Assembly (NCBI RefSeq): GCF_016808335.1
Contig: NC_053137.1
Coordinates: 47,483,781 to 47,547,780, forward strand
Length of the DNA stretch: 64,000 nucleotides
From: Panicum virgatum
Lineage: Eukaryota > Streptophyta > Magnoliopsida > Poales > Poaceae
Direction of reading: 5' to 3'
The notes beneath the pieces were generated by a model. The model was not told the origin of the DNA. It saw only the letters and a list, made by a program, of their open reading frames with translations, and searched no databases. The position numbers and the translations under genes were made by a program. Shown here piece after piece: positions 1 to 12,569 of this stretch. Position 1 is the first letter of the stretch; every line of letters starts with the position of its first letter.

Positions 1-644
1 AAATCGGAAATTAAGAATTTACTCTTAGTTGCTTTTCGGCGAAACAAACCCCTACAGCCAAAAGCCTTGCATGTCTAGGTAGTGGGCTAAGTATACCCAT
101 AGTCGGGAAAGTCTTGCTGAGTATTAGTATACTTAGCCTTGCTTATGGCTCAACTTTATTTTTAGGTGATACATTTGAATATTAGATAGCTAGCTTGACT
201 TGGCTGTGTACTTTACCTCCTGGGTGGTCGGTGGAGTGGGATCCGACTCCGTCCAACGATGACAATGCCGAGTGATGTCATGTACGGACTTCATCATGAC
301 ATCTTGTACTGTCGTTTAGAACTCACTTTATTTCCGCTGTAGTTGAACTCTGAACTACTTTAAATTTGAATTTCAAGTACCTCTCTGAGATTTCAAATTT
401 GGTTTGTAATATTTAAGTTAAGACTCTGTGATGTAAGAATTTGTGAAATGTTGTACTCTCTGGACTCACCTTCGTGTGAGTTGCATGTAAAGCTTTGGGT
501 TTCGATCGCAGCTCAGGTGGTTTCATTGGGACTTTACCTGACTGGACTGTCGGATTACTCCGTTTGAAGTGCGTGTTAGCCATTATTATCTTTAGGGTGA
601 TGGTTAGCGCACTTGAGCCGGATTAATTCGGGCGGTTCTGCACA
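1..644 (+). mobile_element. 3' part of a Ty3/gypsy LTR, continuing left of the window
   Basis: This segment reads as a diverged copy of the reverse complement of 12570-13210, the distal part of the gypsy LTR described below. Shared landmarks are a stretch around 85-135 containing GCATGTCTAGG and GGGCTAAGTATACCCATAGT, and the block at 595-644 with TTAGCGCACTTGAGCC and GGGCGG near the LTR terminus. The end is placed after CTGCACA because similarity stops there. No primer-binding site follows, so this is a 3' LTR, a solo LTR or a truncated copy. It lies in the opposite orientation to the large element at 12.6-25.7 kb. Confidence 0.6.
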
Positions 645-700
645 ACTGCCGACCGTCACTTGAGCCGGACTATCTATTTTTTTGTGGCTATTTTTTTTCA

Positions 701-1263
701 CTGCCACAGCTTAGCATGGGAATTTTGTTCTTTTAACCGCAATCTACATATATTAGCTACCCATTGTTTGTTAACGTGGAGAGTTAATAAATATGTGAGA
801 TAGAAATAAAGTATGCTGCATAGAGTTGTCTTCTCGTTACATCCGGTTAATTTCTTTCCTTTCTATTTCAATTTATGATATTGAAATCTAGACCGTTAGA
901 TCTTCATAAAATCCAATGGTGTAAATCCTTCTCTTTTTTGGATTAACGTGAAAATTTCTAGACCCTCTTGACATTTTTTTGTGCTGCCACAGCTTACCAT
1001 GGGATTTTTGTTCTTTTAAGCACAATCTACGTATATTAGCTACCCATTGTTTGTTAACGTGGAAAGTTAATAAATATGTGAGATATAAATAAATTATGCT
1101 ACATAGAGTTGTCTTCTTGTTACATCCGGATTAATTTATTTTCTTTCTATTTCAATTTTTGATATTGAATCTAGACCGTTAGATCTTCATAAAATCCAAT
1201 GATGTAAATCTTTTTTTATTGGATTAACATGGAAATTTTTAGATCCTCTCGGTAAACGTGGTG
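701..1263. repeat. Tandem duplication, two copies of a ~283-bp unit
   Basis: Copy 1 begins CTGCCACAGCTTAGCATGGG at 701 and copy 2 begins CTGCCACAGCTTACCATGGG at 984. The copies stay collinear through ATTAGCTACCCATTGTTTG, GTTAATAAATATGTGAGATA and ACCGTTAGATCTTCATAAAA, with scattered substitutions and small indels. No coding sequence is evident. Whether the unit belongs to a transposon is unknown. Confidence 0.85.
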
Positions 1264-2385
1264 GCTTCTTTTAACGCTATTGTATTAAGATAATATATTA
1301 TATACAGCACTACACACTTATTGTATATGCGAGCTGTTGTTGGAAAATATTAGGTTCAATGTTTCCTAGGGCTTAAACCGCGGAGTGGTCAATTGGTGTG
1401 GGGGGAGCCAGGGAGGATGTATGAGTAGGATGACTATTGGACCTTTTCCGGATTTCACAAATACGGGACCAATATAGGTTTTCCTGAATGGGAACAGGAT
1501 CCCGCAAGAACGGGTTGGATACACCCCCATCTGTTTCCGTCTTCCGTAATTTTCTGTAAATATAGAAACATGCGAGATAAATGTAGAAATACGGATGGGT
1601 GGAACATGATTTTCGTGTTGTATACTAAATTTACTACAGTAAGAAAACTTAGTAGTGACACAATACAATTTTTTTTCTAACAGTTTCTTTACAACGAACG
1701 ACTACCTAATTTCTAGTATATTTAGATAATTATCTATCATAACAATCGGGAAAGATTGTATGTCTTATCGTGATATATGCCAATATGTATATCATTCACC
1801 TCTGAATCTAGGCATGAAGGCATATGAGTTAATGCACTAGTTTGCAATGGTGATTAGAAATTTAGAATCCACCAAATTAAACATCCAATATTTTCTATAA
1901 CTTTTTATTCGCTTATTTTATAACATATATCACCTTACAATTATTGTGGGACCTCTGAAAGTAGGCTCTGATTAATAATAAGATCACTGTAACATGACAT
2001 GACTTTTGATGTTTCCAATCGGTGAGAGAATTCTAGGTACTGTTTTGTACAGGTAGGTTCATTTTGGTACGGGCTTGTAATTTCGGGGGGGAGAAGACAA
2101 ACATGCAATGCTATACTCACTCGGTGATGATTCTTTTGGTTTAACAAGCATATTACAGCACGGACTGCACGGCACATGACTAGCTAGCAGGCTACTATCG
2201 AGAGAAGGGGGGCAGTCGACACTCGACACAGACGTAAATGATAGATCGTGCGTGCAGCAGCAGCACGACACAAGTGCAAACTAGCGACCCTACGTGAATT
2301 TATTCAGGTAAAGCTGCCGATGCGTGCTTACATCTTGAACAGTGAACCAGAGCTAGGTGCAGAGCCGTGGCCGTGGCCCAACTTT
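1264..2385. other. Intergenic, no gene recognised
   Basis: AT-rich DNA downstream (3') of ACC oxidase copy A. A stretch near 1380-1620 with short inverted GC motifs resembles a degraded hAT-like insertion, but no terminal repeats could be paired. The distal part should hold the 3' UTR of ACC oxidase A. The short ORFs show no recognisable domain. Confidence 0.5.
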
Positions 2386-3499
<1,114 letters not shown>

Positions 3500-3644
3500 G
3501 TCAATCTCTCTTGTCAAGCACTAAGGCCTCGCAGGACTACTTGACTAGCTAGGAGCTCGCTCTCCGGCTACTCTTTCTTCCTTGCACGTGTCCAGTGCTC
3601 AGCTCCGGATTGCAGTGAGTGGAAGTGGCCAGGGTCGGTCGCAA

Positions 3645-3650
3645 TTTATA
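3645..3650 (-). promoter_or_regulatory. TATA box of ACC oxidase A
   Basis: TATAAA on the minus strand within CCTATAAATTGC, about 146 bp upstream of the start codon. The same core, CTATAAATTGC, occurs upstream of copy B, which supports its use as the core promoter of both copies. Confidence 0.7.
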
Positions 3651-5589
3651 GGCTCGGCGGCCAAGCCCAAGCTTTCAAGAGGAGTGGAGGACCTTACCGG
3701 CCGCTCACTTGTAAAGCACACAGTTAGCCGGCAGAGTTACACCGGTGGTTGTGCAGATAGACTACAGAGACTGGACGCATCGCCGCATCCGCCCACCCCC
3801 ATGTGGCCGGCGCGTGTTGTCCCGTGTCATCCCGGGGCCCTCGAGCATGGATGCACGGAATGCTCTTTGCCCCCACCGTGCTTAGCACCGGCGCTCCAGC
3901 TCGGATGCTCCGCGCGCGAGAGCGGCGGGGCAGGACGGGCCGTCGGCGGAGGCGCATGGGGACGCGACGTGCTTCCATGGCCGAGTTGGGGATGGCAAGC
4001 CATATGGCGAGGCCATGGCCCATGATGATGTCACAATTTGTGTACGCGGCAAAGATATTGGACGCGCGAGGCGAGATTGCCTTGGCAATTGGCATTGGCA
4101 CCTGGGAACGCGGGAGGAGTTGAGATGAGGCCACGCAAACCAGATCGGATGATTACAGATGGCTTCATGATGCAAACTAATATAAACTTACTATACTGTT
4201 AGTGAATGACTCTTATGCAAATGTTTTGATGTATGTCAAGGTGATAATGGTTCGAGAATAACCATAACTGCACCAGACCATTTTAAGTTTGCCTATGTAT
4301 TAGCACTCTACTTGTCAGTTATTCGAATACAACTATTCATATTCCTAGTATATTTTCTTGTAGTTATGCCTCTTTTTTTAATAACTAAGATTCAAATAGA
4401 GCACCAACAGATAGGTTATATTTTTAGAAATATTTTGGTACAAGTTTTATATTTTTCTGATTTAAAATAAATTACTTTTATTTTTTAGATCTAACTAGAA
4501 TTTTTTATTTAAAAAATACAAAACCACCTTTGAAACCACCAAAAGGTTAAATTTGTCCAGTTTTGGCAGTTGGAGGCCTATGTTATCCATTTTACATAGT
4601 TAAAGATTGAAAATCGTACTTTTGTGATATTTTGAGAGTGTAAACTGAACTTTTCCTATAAACTATACCACACGGCACTTTGGTAGCTAGAAAAGAAGTT
4701 TAATAAAATAATGTGTCCTGTTAGTTGTAACCTACCCTTACTCACCACGCATACAATTCATACAACCATTTGTCAACCCTCCATAGAAGGCTAAATAAGT
4801 ACCTATGTGATCTAGAGAGACCTTGCCCTCGTTAAACTAAACTGTGGAATTGGCCGACATTTTTACTCGCACACGCCATACAGCTCTTGTCACTTTGTTA
4901 GGGTTAGTGATGGACAGGTTAACGCAAGAGTTTGTGTTCTAGCTTAATTTCGTGGACCTTCTTATTAGGTTTCTATCGACATCCGACATTCGTCTTTTAC
5001 AATAGTGGAAAAGGCTAGCAAAAAAGGTGACAATAGGAAAGGAGAGTAGATCAGACCGAGCTTATGTGTGGTAAGCGGTGATTGAATGGTGCATTAAGGC
5101 GACAAAGGCAGCGAGATGTTCTAGATGTCGGCAACTTGTAACTTTGTGGTGACGATTTTGTTCCAATTTGAACAGGCAAGTAGCTCCTTGTCTTACTCGA
5201 AAATTGAAGATGATTGGCTTTTACAATATGAAAGAGACGAATATTGGGTAACTATATTTAGCAAGCATTTCAGCATCAACTTTTGTTGTGCTTTGCCTTT
5301 CAAAGTTTACAGTTTTCCGTAACGGGGGTCTTTCATATTGAAAAAGGCAGTAGATAGGACCCTTAGGTTGAAACTATGGTTTACCCATTTAAGAACAGTT
5401 TAAGCTAGATACACTTTGTTTCCTTATGGAGTCGATTGAAATTAATCTACTTGTTTATTCAGTAATAGGTCCAAAAATCTGTACTGTACCATGCTTTTAA
5501 CTTTTCAATCTTTTGTAGGAAAATTAAAGCAGCTGTATTTATAATCTTATATAGAAAAGTGGTTTTGAAATATACTTTCAAAAATCAAA
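3651..5589. other. Upstream region of ACC oxidase A, no further gene
   Basis: The GC-rich part at 3.65-4.13 kb is the proximal promoter of copy A; its overlapping ORFs on both strands look like compositional noise. From 4.2 to 5.59 kb the DNA is AT-rich. I see no conserved coding pattern and no pairable transposon ends. Confidence 0.5.
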
Positions 5590-5719
5590 TACATATATAT
5601 ATACATATATATATACATATATACACATATATATACACATATATATACACATATATATACACATATATATACACGTATATACACATATATATACACGTAT
5701 ATACATATATATATATACG

Positions 5720-5775
<56 letters not shown>
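5590..5775. repeat. Compound AT/AC microsatellite
   Basis: About 185 bp of alternating purine-pyrimidine sequence. Units of TATATACACA and TATATACGTA come first, and a pure (AT)n tract follows at about 5736-5775. ORFs called across it are artefacts. It is likely to be polymorphic and prone to slippage. Confidence 0.95.
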
Positions 5776-5780
<5 letters not shown>

Positions 5781-6110
5781 GCTTTTGTTATTAACACAAG
5801 CATCTCGTAATGTATGGCATTAACATCTCCGCTTGCACCCTAGCTCGATTAAAAGAAAGGCAGCAATACTACGTCAAGCTTGCAAGCACTGCAACTTTGG
5901 AAAGCAATTTGAGCAACGAAACCTTGATACAGCGCCTCGACACCAAACGGGGCCTAAAGTAGGTAAAATAAAACTTGAGCCGTCCAAGGCAAAGTTGCGG
6001 CGAGGAAGAAGACCTTACGAAGAAATCCGATCATTCCCACCGAGAAGTTGCTTAAGCACCAACGCAACCATCCTATCTGGAATTAAAGCATGCCTCTGGT
6101 GCTTTAGTTA
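5776..6110. other. Short unique stretch, no recognised gene
   Basis: A plus-strand ORF of 92 codons (5833-6111) runs directly into the Harbinger insertion. It matches no family I recognise. The sequence is of mixed composition and could be host DNA flanking the insertion. Confidence 0.35.
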
Positions 6111-7553
6111 GAGTGTGTTTGGTTGGAGAGCGGAATGGAATGAAATGGCTCCATCCTATGTTTTTGGAGTGAAATGGCTCTAATAAGTGTTTGGTTAGAG
6201 GAACGGAGTCATTTCATTTTGTGTTTGGTTTGAAGAACGGAGCCATTCTATTCTTTGTTTGGTTGGAGAACAAGAATGGGGACTTATTTCTGGTCACCCA
6301 CTTCTCTCTTCTAGTGAGTTTACCACCAGTGCTCAACCATAACCCACATATAAACAATAGAATAATAGTATACATCACAATTACATATATATCACAGTTA
6401 CATATATAATTAAGAGATCATGACATATGATATATACTTAACTAACCTATTTTTAAGGTTGTGTCCCACTGTGTTCAAAAACATGGCAACCTGCTGCTCA
6501 ACACACATATATATAGTGTCTTGCAACAGCCCACGATCCCTAAACAGTTTACAAAAACGGAAAAAAGATGATATACTAAGTCTAAGCATGTCCACACAAG
6601 TTACATCATTTTTCCATATTTTATTTTCTAGATACTCAAGTCTGATCCTATCCCTTTCATCTATTGGTCCATATCTAATTCTTTCTCGAGGTGCATGTCT
6701 TTTTCTTTTTTTTGAATGATGAATAACCATAGCCATAATTGAAAGCAACATATGTGCTGCAGCCATATAAGTTAAAAGCTTCTTCCTTTTGTCCATCTAA
6801 ATAACAAAGCAAAAAATTACATAATCAATTTGTAAGCAATCAACATAGTAGTAACACCCAATTTTTCACCTGCAGCATCTCCAATAAGCTTTACCCTAAC
6901 CCTAGATGCATACATATTTTCAGATCAGATCAATTACCTCTCGTGCTGTAGCTCTTGGACAATGGAGAAGAGGGGATGCTGCAGTTGTCGATCTGCTAGA
7001 AAAAAAAGAAAAGTTTAGCATTATCAATGGAGCAGAAGATGGGACATTGGAGGAGTATGCCACCGTGACCTGTTCCCCTCACCTGAACCTGTTGATTGCC
7101 TTGGGGGAAGAGCTAGGAGGGTGCAAGGGCGGCAGTGCTCTGCCTGCCGTGCGGTAACAGGAGCTGAAGGGGAGGGGCCGGTCCTCGATGGAATCTGGGA
7201 AATCTGAGAAGAGGACTGACGGACGGCGGCTTCAGTGTTGGGCGGGGTCGGGGAAAAAGGAGGAGAGGCAGCCGTGGCACTACCCGCCGGCGGCGCCGGC
7301 AGCGGCGGCGCCGGGAGGACCGCCCTTTTCCCGCGCGGCAAGAGGACAGCGCGCGGGAAGAGGATGGGATGGCGCTAAGAGGTGGGGCGGTGAGAACGAG
7401 CGAGGAAAGAGGTGACCGAAGAGATAAGAAGGAGCCAGACGCACCGCGAGCGGCTGCGTTCGACTGAAATATTGGAACCGCGCGGTGCAGCATCTACTGC
7501 GAATATTCCTCTTTTGGGATGGCTCCGTTCTAGATGTTCACGAACCAAATGCT
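6111..7553. mobile_element. PIF/Harbinger-type transposon relic
   Basis: The left end reads GAGTGTGTTTGGTTGGAGAG after a TTA trinucleotide, the usual PIF/Harbinger target. Repeated GGAATGGAATG and CGGAGCCATT motifs follow. The minus-strand ORF inside resembles the N-terminal half of a Harbinger transposase. The right end is placed near 7553, where GGCTCCGTTC and GAACCAAA resemble inverted copies of the left-end motifs, but the terminus is degenerate and no matching TTA duplication is clear. The GC-rich 7.0-7.5 kb part may be element leader sequence or captured DNA. Confidence 0.55.
6410..6796 (-). pseudogene. PIF/Harbinger transposase, N-terminal fragment
   Basis: A 128-codon ORF resembling the region just before the DDE nuclease domain of plant PIF/HARBI1-like transposases. 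It has an N-terminal hydrophobic stretch, the basic HHSKKRKRHAPRERIRYGP, then DMLRLSISSFFRFCKLFRD and VEQQVAMFLNTVGHNLKNR, a pattern common in this family. The reading frame stops soon after and no DDE exon is found nearby, so the copy is truncated. The family call is by recognition, not by alignment. Confidence 0.65.
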
Positions 7554-7565
7554 GTAAAAGTTCGA

Positions 7566-7838
7566 ATGGAGGGCCCGCACTGCAGCGGAGCGGTCGCAAT
7601 TGGCGCCAGGGCTGCAGGGGAGGCGTCTTACAGGGCCGGCGCCGCCGCAGCGCTGAGCTTGGAGCCGGAGTGGTGGACCGGTGGCCACGCGCCGCCAGCA
7701 ACCCTGCACGGCGGCGCCGGCCCGATCGATGAGACGCTCAACTGGACAAGGGGCACGCAGGCCTCCGCCGCGGCCCCCAAGGCGGCGCCGGACGCCACCG
7801 CCGCCGGCGTGGAGCCCGACCTCGAGCTGAGGCTGTAG
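7566..7838 (+). CDS. Small ORF ending in an EAR-type motif
   Basis: A 90-codon ORF from MEGPHCSG, rich in Ala and Gly, that ends PDLELRL immediately before the stop. A C-terminal DLELRL fits the LxLxL class of EAR repression motif seen at the end of several plant zinc-finger repressors. No DNA-binding domain is present in this ORF or just upstream, where the Harbinger relic lies. It may be the last part of a repressor gene cut off from its 5' end, or a chance GC-rich ORF. The ORF stays open upstream to 7485. Confidence 0.3.
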   Translation: MEGPHCSGAVAIGARAAGEASYRAGAAAALSLEPEWWTGGHAPPATLHGGAGPIDETLNWTRGTQASAAAPKAAPDATAAGVEPDLELRL

Positions 7839-8157
7839 GCAGCTTAAGCTCTCGGGGATCGGTCGACGACGAGCGCGCGTGCGTACGTTCTGGATCATCC
7901 ATGACGAGTTGACGACCCTGTAAATTGTTTCGCTTGCTTGCTTGGAATTGAATATGGTGTGTGCATTTTACCTTTCCCTGCATATGGACGACAGATATAT
8001 GGTGATACAACTCCATACTGACATTGATATGCTGACGTGTCCATCTCCCATTTTTGCTCAATCTAGCGAGAGCTTCAAGCGCCCTTGCTGGGTTTGCTAG
8101 CTACTTCTTTTTTATTAAAAGAAATTACACATGAATTTGTATTTACTACTTACTTCT

Positions 8158-8363
8158 GGCCTTGTTTGGTTAGGGGTGAAAAACTTTTTGTCTATTTGAC
8201 CACTAATTAGATGTATTAAATGAAGTCTAATTACAAAACAACCTCCACAATTATGATACTGTAACATCCGTGAAAAGGTTTCGCAAATAAACTTCATTTA
8301 GTACTCTATGCATACATTCGTCTTTTTTTGAAAAAAAATTCACGGTTGTAACCAAACATGGCC
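8158..8363. mobile_element. MITE, 206 bp
   Basis: Terminal inverted repeats GGCCTTGTTTGGTT and AACCAAACATGGCC pair over 14 bp with one mismatch and are flanked by the trinucleotide TCT on both sides. The interior is AT-rich and non-coding. The size, the ends and the 3-bp duplication suggest a Tourist-like (PIF/Harbinger) MITE, although the usual target TTA/TAA is absent. Confidence 0.65.
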
Positions 8364-9466
8364 TCTAAACAAATGCTGAGAGAGAGGGAGAGGAGCTGCA
8401 AGTACAGTTAGCTTGCAGTGAGCTAAGATGCAGCGTGTTGATCTGATCATCATCACTTGCTTGAAGCTGATGCCATTGTTGCCAGCTCCGAAGATAGATA
8501 GCTGCTGCTGACTTGTCCAAGCAAGCATGCAAGAAGACAAAGCCTACACTATACAAGAGCTCTGCTGACTTCTCCTTGAGGGCAAAGCACAACTGCACAA
8601 GGACGTACTACCTCCACTTACTTCCACGTGGACAAGCACAAGATCGACAGCGCGGACAAAGAACAGCTATAGCTCTCGCTCCACTCCACCAAAGTGCTGA
8701 GAAATGGTAGGTAGGATGTTCTTCCTGCTGTCGCCCAACCCGACAAGAAACCTTTGCTGCTTAGTATGATCTTGGACCAGCTGATGATAGTGGGGTGCCA
8801 CGTGTACAGTGGATGCGGTTCGGTACATCAATTAGACCCTGTTCTCTCTCTCTCTCTCTCTCTCTCTCTTCATTTCTTGAATACTTTTTAGATATATACT
8901 GTTAATTATTAGTAGTTTATTAACTACATGCGAGCTCTAGCTCCCATGTAAAAAAATGAGAAATATTAAGAACTTAACAGTGAGTAATAATCATCTTGGT
9001 CACAGCCTTGACCTAATAACTTAACAACACAACGTACGTTGCATTGTATACGTATTGGATCCGGTAGCTCCTGTGTGCTACGAGTACTGAACAGGCGTGT
9101 CGGCATACATACATACCACTCTACTCCCGGCGATTGGCCAACGGCCCTTTTCTCTGGGTCACTAGCAGTACTGCTGGCCAGTTTATTGGATGCTAGCTTC
9201 CCTGAAACAAACTGTACATCGTGGACGAACCAGAACCACATGCCCATCGGATGTGCTCCTGCATCATGTCATTGCACTGGGCGCATATTATTGGTTGTTT
9301 TCTGCTGATCTGCAGGACCCTTTGCTCTTTTCAGTGGGCACAGTTAGTTGCTTGGCGCTACTTGGATCGTGGACAAATGACTTTTCAAAAAAAAAAATCA
9401 TGGACAAATCATATCGCTGAATTATCGGTGAAGTTTTGCCTTAAGAAATCAAAATACACACTGTGG
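8364..9466. other. Intergenic, no gene recognised
   Basis: Mixed-composition DNA with only short ORFs. It contains a perfect (TC)n microsatellite at 8843-8869. No conserved domain or transposon end was recognised. Confidence 0.5.
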
Positions 9467-9588
9467 TTTCAAACAGAAGAGATAATCTTTTTTCTAATTT
9501 TCCTTACAAATTTTTTATTTTTTGCGAGGAAAAGTAAAAAAGAATTTATTTAGGAAAATACAAAAAAGATTCTCTTCTCTGTTTGAAA
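9467..9588. repeat. Foldback hairpin, ~36-bp arms
   Basis: The left arm (9467-9503) starts TTTCAAACAGAAGAGATAAT and the right arm (9553-9588) ends CTTCTCTGTTTGAAA. They pair over about 36 bp with a handful of mismatches around a ~49-nt AT-rich loop. It could be a tiny MITE or a hairpin-RNA precursor. No flanking duplication was identified. Confidence 0.7.
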
Positions 9589-11659
9589 AATTTACAATAT
9601 TAATTAGAAAAATAATCTTTTTTTCTACTTACAGACAGATAAAATTGGAAATATTACAGCAATAGCATAAATTCTCTCGCATACAACAGAGGGAGTAGTG
9701 GACGCTGTGCCTGCCAGTGGCCAGTCGCACACAGTGCTCTCGAATGGCTCTCCAGCTCTGACCTGTGCGTGGGGACCTGGATTCCTTGTGCACGTACGGA
9801 CCGATGATGATGCATGGACAGCGATGGCGAGCAGCAGCTTCTTTCTGTTAAAGGCGCGCGTTTATATATGCATCCCTTAATAATCCCAACCTAGCTACCA
9901 CAAAATGGAAATTTCGTGATAGTAATGAACAGTCTTCATGAAAATGTTTTTTTTGAACGTGAGAAAAAACTTTTACGAAAACATACTTGTTGAAGGTATT
10001 ATATGGACAATCATGAAAGATTTATTTTCGTGCAGGTAATCTCAACACTCTCTCTGAAATTATGTATATAATTTCATGAAAATGATTTTTATGCGAGGTG
10101 TGCCATTTTCCCAAGAGGTATCAACAGCTGTAACAAAATAGTCAGTACATGCTAGCTTTGCACTTTGTGGGCTTTTTTTTTTAACTTCCCTCGCAGCTCT
10201 CTCACCCTGTTACACCCGCTCTGCTCATCTTCCCTGGCATCTTTGTGAAATATAATTTGTATGCAACAATATGCCTTTTTGAGAATTTAAATGCACTTCT
10301 ACCTATTTATTGGAATTAATTTTTGAGAGAATTTTCATGCGAGTTGAATGTCATGGATCGTTGGCAGCTTTGGCTATTTTTGTGAGTGCCTTTGGCTCTA
10401 ACGAAATTTCTGGATTTTGGTACTGCCGTGCATTAAATAATATTTCACCATATTCCAGAGTAGTGGGGCCTTGAGGATTTCGCCAGGAATTTATTTGGAC
10501 CAAAAGGACTAAGACTCTTACGACTTACGAGAGTGGAATCAATGAATAACTATTCATGCTCCGACAACAAGCAAATATTTCTGAACTAGCAAGGTATTAG
10601 CGTGGGTAGCTAGTTTTTTATTTTTAGTTTTTTAGATTTTTTACATTGACAAAAGATATGTATTTACCTCTCGTCTGCTCTTGCAGAATACTATATGCAG
10701 CTTTCTATGCATAGGAGTTCATATCAAGCATCGACTTTTATGTTGCTTTGTTCTATATTATAGATGCATATTTTAGTACTTTAGCTTGAAAAATCTAAAT
10801 TTTAGAAATGAATTTAATATTGGGTCACCTTGAATATGCATGCATACTGTACATGTTTATCTTTATACAAAGTTTTTTATAAGTAGTTATAAAATATATT
10901 TATATGTATGTGTTAGTGATGTTTGCCAACAATATGTAACTTAGATGTTGGACATCGATTTGTGTCTTGCAATATTTTGTTTATTATTTAACGAAAGGAT
11001 ATCTAGTGTAGATGTTAGAGCACCTAGGTAGCATCTCGCATATCTAGATTTGACTGAAGCTAATTAAAAATGATCATGGATTAGACAAAAAAATTATATT
11101 AAAAAATAAATTAAGGCCTCCTTCTGACTTTGGTAAAAAATGTTATGCAAAACTTATATATATGCGTGCTATATTAATGCACATATATTGTAATTTTTTA
11201 TTTAACCGAACCTATTATTATTTTTCCCACTTTGGTTACTGTACAACTTTTTTATTTGTTTTTAGCCCATATGACTGCATAAATTGGCCTACATGTCATC
11301 TCGGCCATGAATATTAATAGTTCCATATATATCTCTGCTGTTGTTTCTAATTCTTTTCTTTAACTTCCATTTTCTGTAGGTATTCTACTGATTTCTCTGT
11401 CTTCCATCTTCTTCCTCCATATATTTGAAATCGATTAGCATGCTTCGCGTCTGATGCATCTAATGGAGAAGTTCCCTGTTTAATTCGACTCAGTTGCTGA
11501 GTTTAGATTGTGCCTTACAATTTTTTGTTTTTTCTGAGCAAAGAGGAGCGACCACAACATTTGTTTGTATCATTTGTTGTGTATTGTAGGCAATCGACTT
11601 AGGGATCGATTAGCAGGGCTCAGGCCTCTAGCCGTGTCTAAAATAACTCTAGTTGTGGC
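9589..11659. other. AT-rich intergenic DNA, no gene recognised
   Basis: Two kilobases of AT-rich sequence with no ORF of coding character on either strand. I could not pair any terminal repeats. It may consist of old, eroded insertions. Confidence 0.5.
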
Positions 11660-12241
11660 TATGGATGGCAACCGGGACCCGATACCCGATTCCCCGTGGA
11701 GAATTCCTCTATTAGGGGATAGGGATGGGGAGAATTTCATCCCCGCGGGGATGAAAACGGGAAAAATTTATCCCCCGTCGGGTCTGGCGGGGACGGGGAT
11801 GTTCCATCGTGCCCCGTCCCTGATCCCCGCAGGACCCGATTACAAGCTTCCAAATTGTAAACTTTTAGCATTTCAGTTCGGGCTGGAAGGAGGAGAACCG
11901 GCCCACGAAGGGTCGAAGGCCCACTTCGACCTAGCCTGAGTAGATATAAGGACAAAGCAAACTCTAATCTTATCCATTCACCTCTCCTGCCTCCCTTTCA
12001 CTCCGTATCTACTCTCTACCACACTGTCTCTCTCCCCTAGACCCTAGCACATCACGGGCAAGAACATGACAACATGTGGGGACGGGGACCCCACGGTGAT
12101 TAATTCCCTGCATGGGGACGGGGACGGGAAGAAAATGCCCCCTGCGAGGGTTGACGGGGATGGGGACGGGGAAATTTTACCTCAACGGGGGCGGGGATGG
12201 GTAGCTAATACCCGGCGGGGAATTCCCCGTTGCCATCCCTA
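11660..12241. mobile_element. Non-autonomous hAT-like element, 582 bp
   Basis: The ends are TATGGATGGCAAC and GTTGCCATCCCTA, a near-perfect inverted pair. They are flanked by 8-bp duplications GTTGTGGC and GTTGTGGT (one mismatch). Both arms are filled with GGGGA/CGGGGAC short repeats, as in (A/G)GGATGGCA-type grass hAT elements. The interior is non-coding. Confidence 0.85.
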
Positions 12242-12569
12242 GTTGTGGTTTCTCTAATGGAGCAACTTATCTTATAGATACAGAGCCATTTTGAAACTGT
12301 TGGGTACAACAGCTTCTCTTTTTTCATGAATATATGGAAGATGTCGAGTGTCCAACGTGCTCTAGCTATAGTTTTATATTTTCCCATAATCTATAATGTG
12401 ATTTGGTAATAAACATAATTTCATATAAAATAACATAGTAGTGATTAATGATATTAATTATAGATTAAACCAATAATTTCTTTTTTCTCCTTACCTTTTC
12501 CCCTCATTTTCTCATTTTTCCTCCCTTCTTTTTCTATTCTCCATTTTCTACTTTCCTTATCCGTTCAAC
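12242..12569. other. Spacer between hAT and gypsy elements
   Basis: AT-rich non-coding sequence of 328 bp. No feature recognised. Confidence 0.5.

Noticed and set aside
5559..5810. ORFs rich in Tyr, Ile and Thr over the AT microsatellite
   Set aside because: Artefact of alternating TATATACA repeats.
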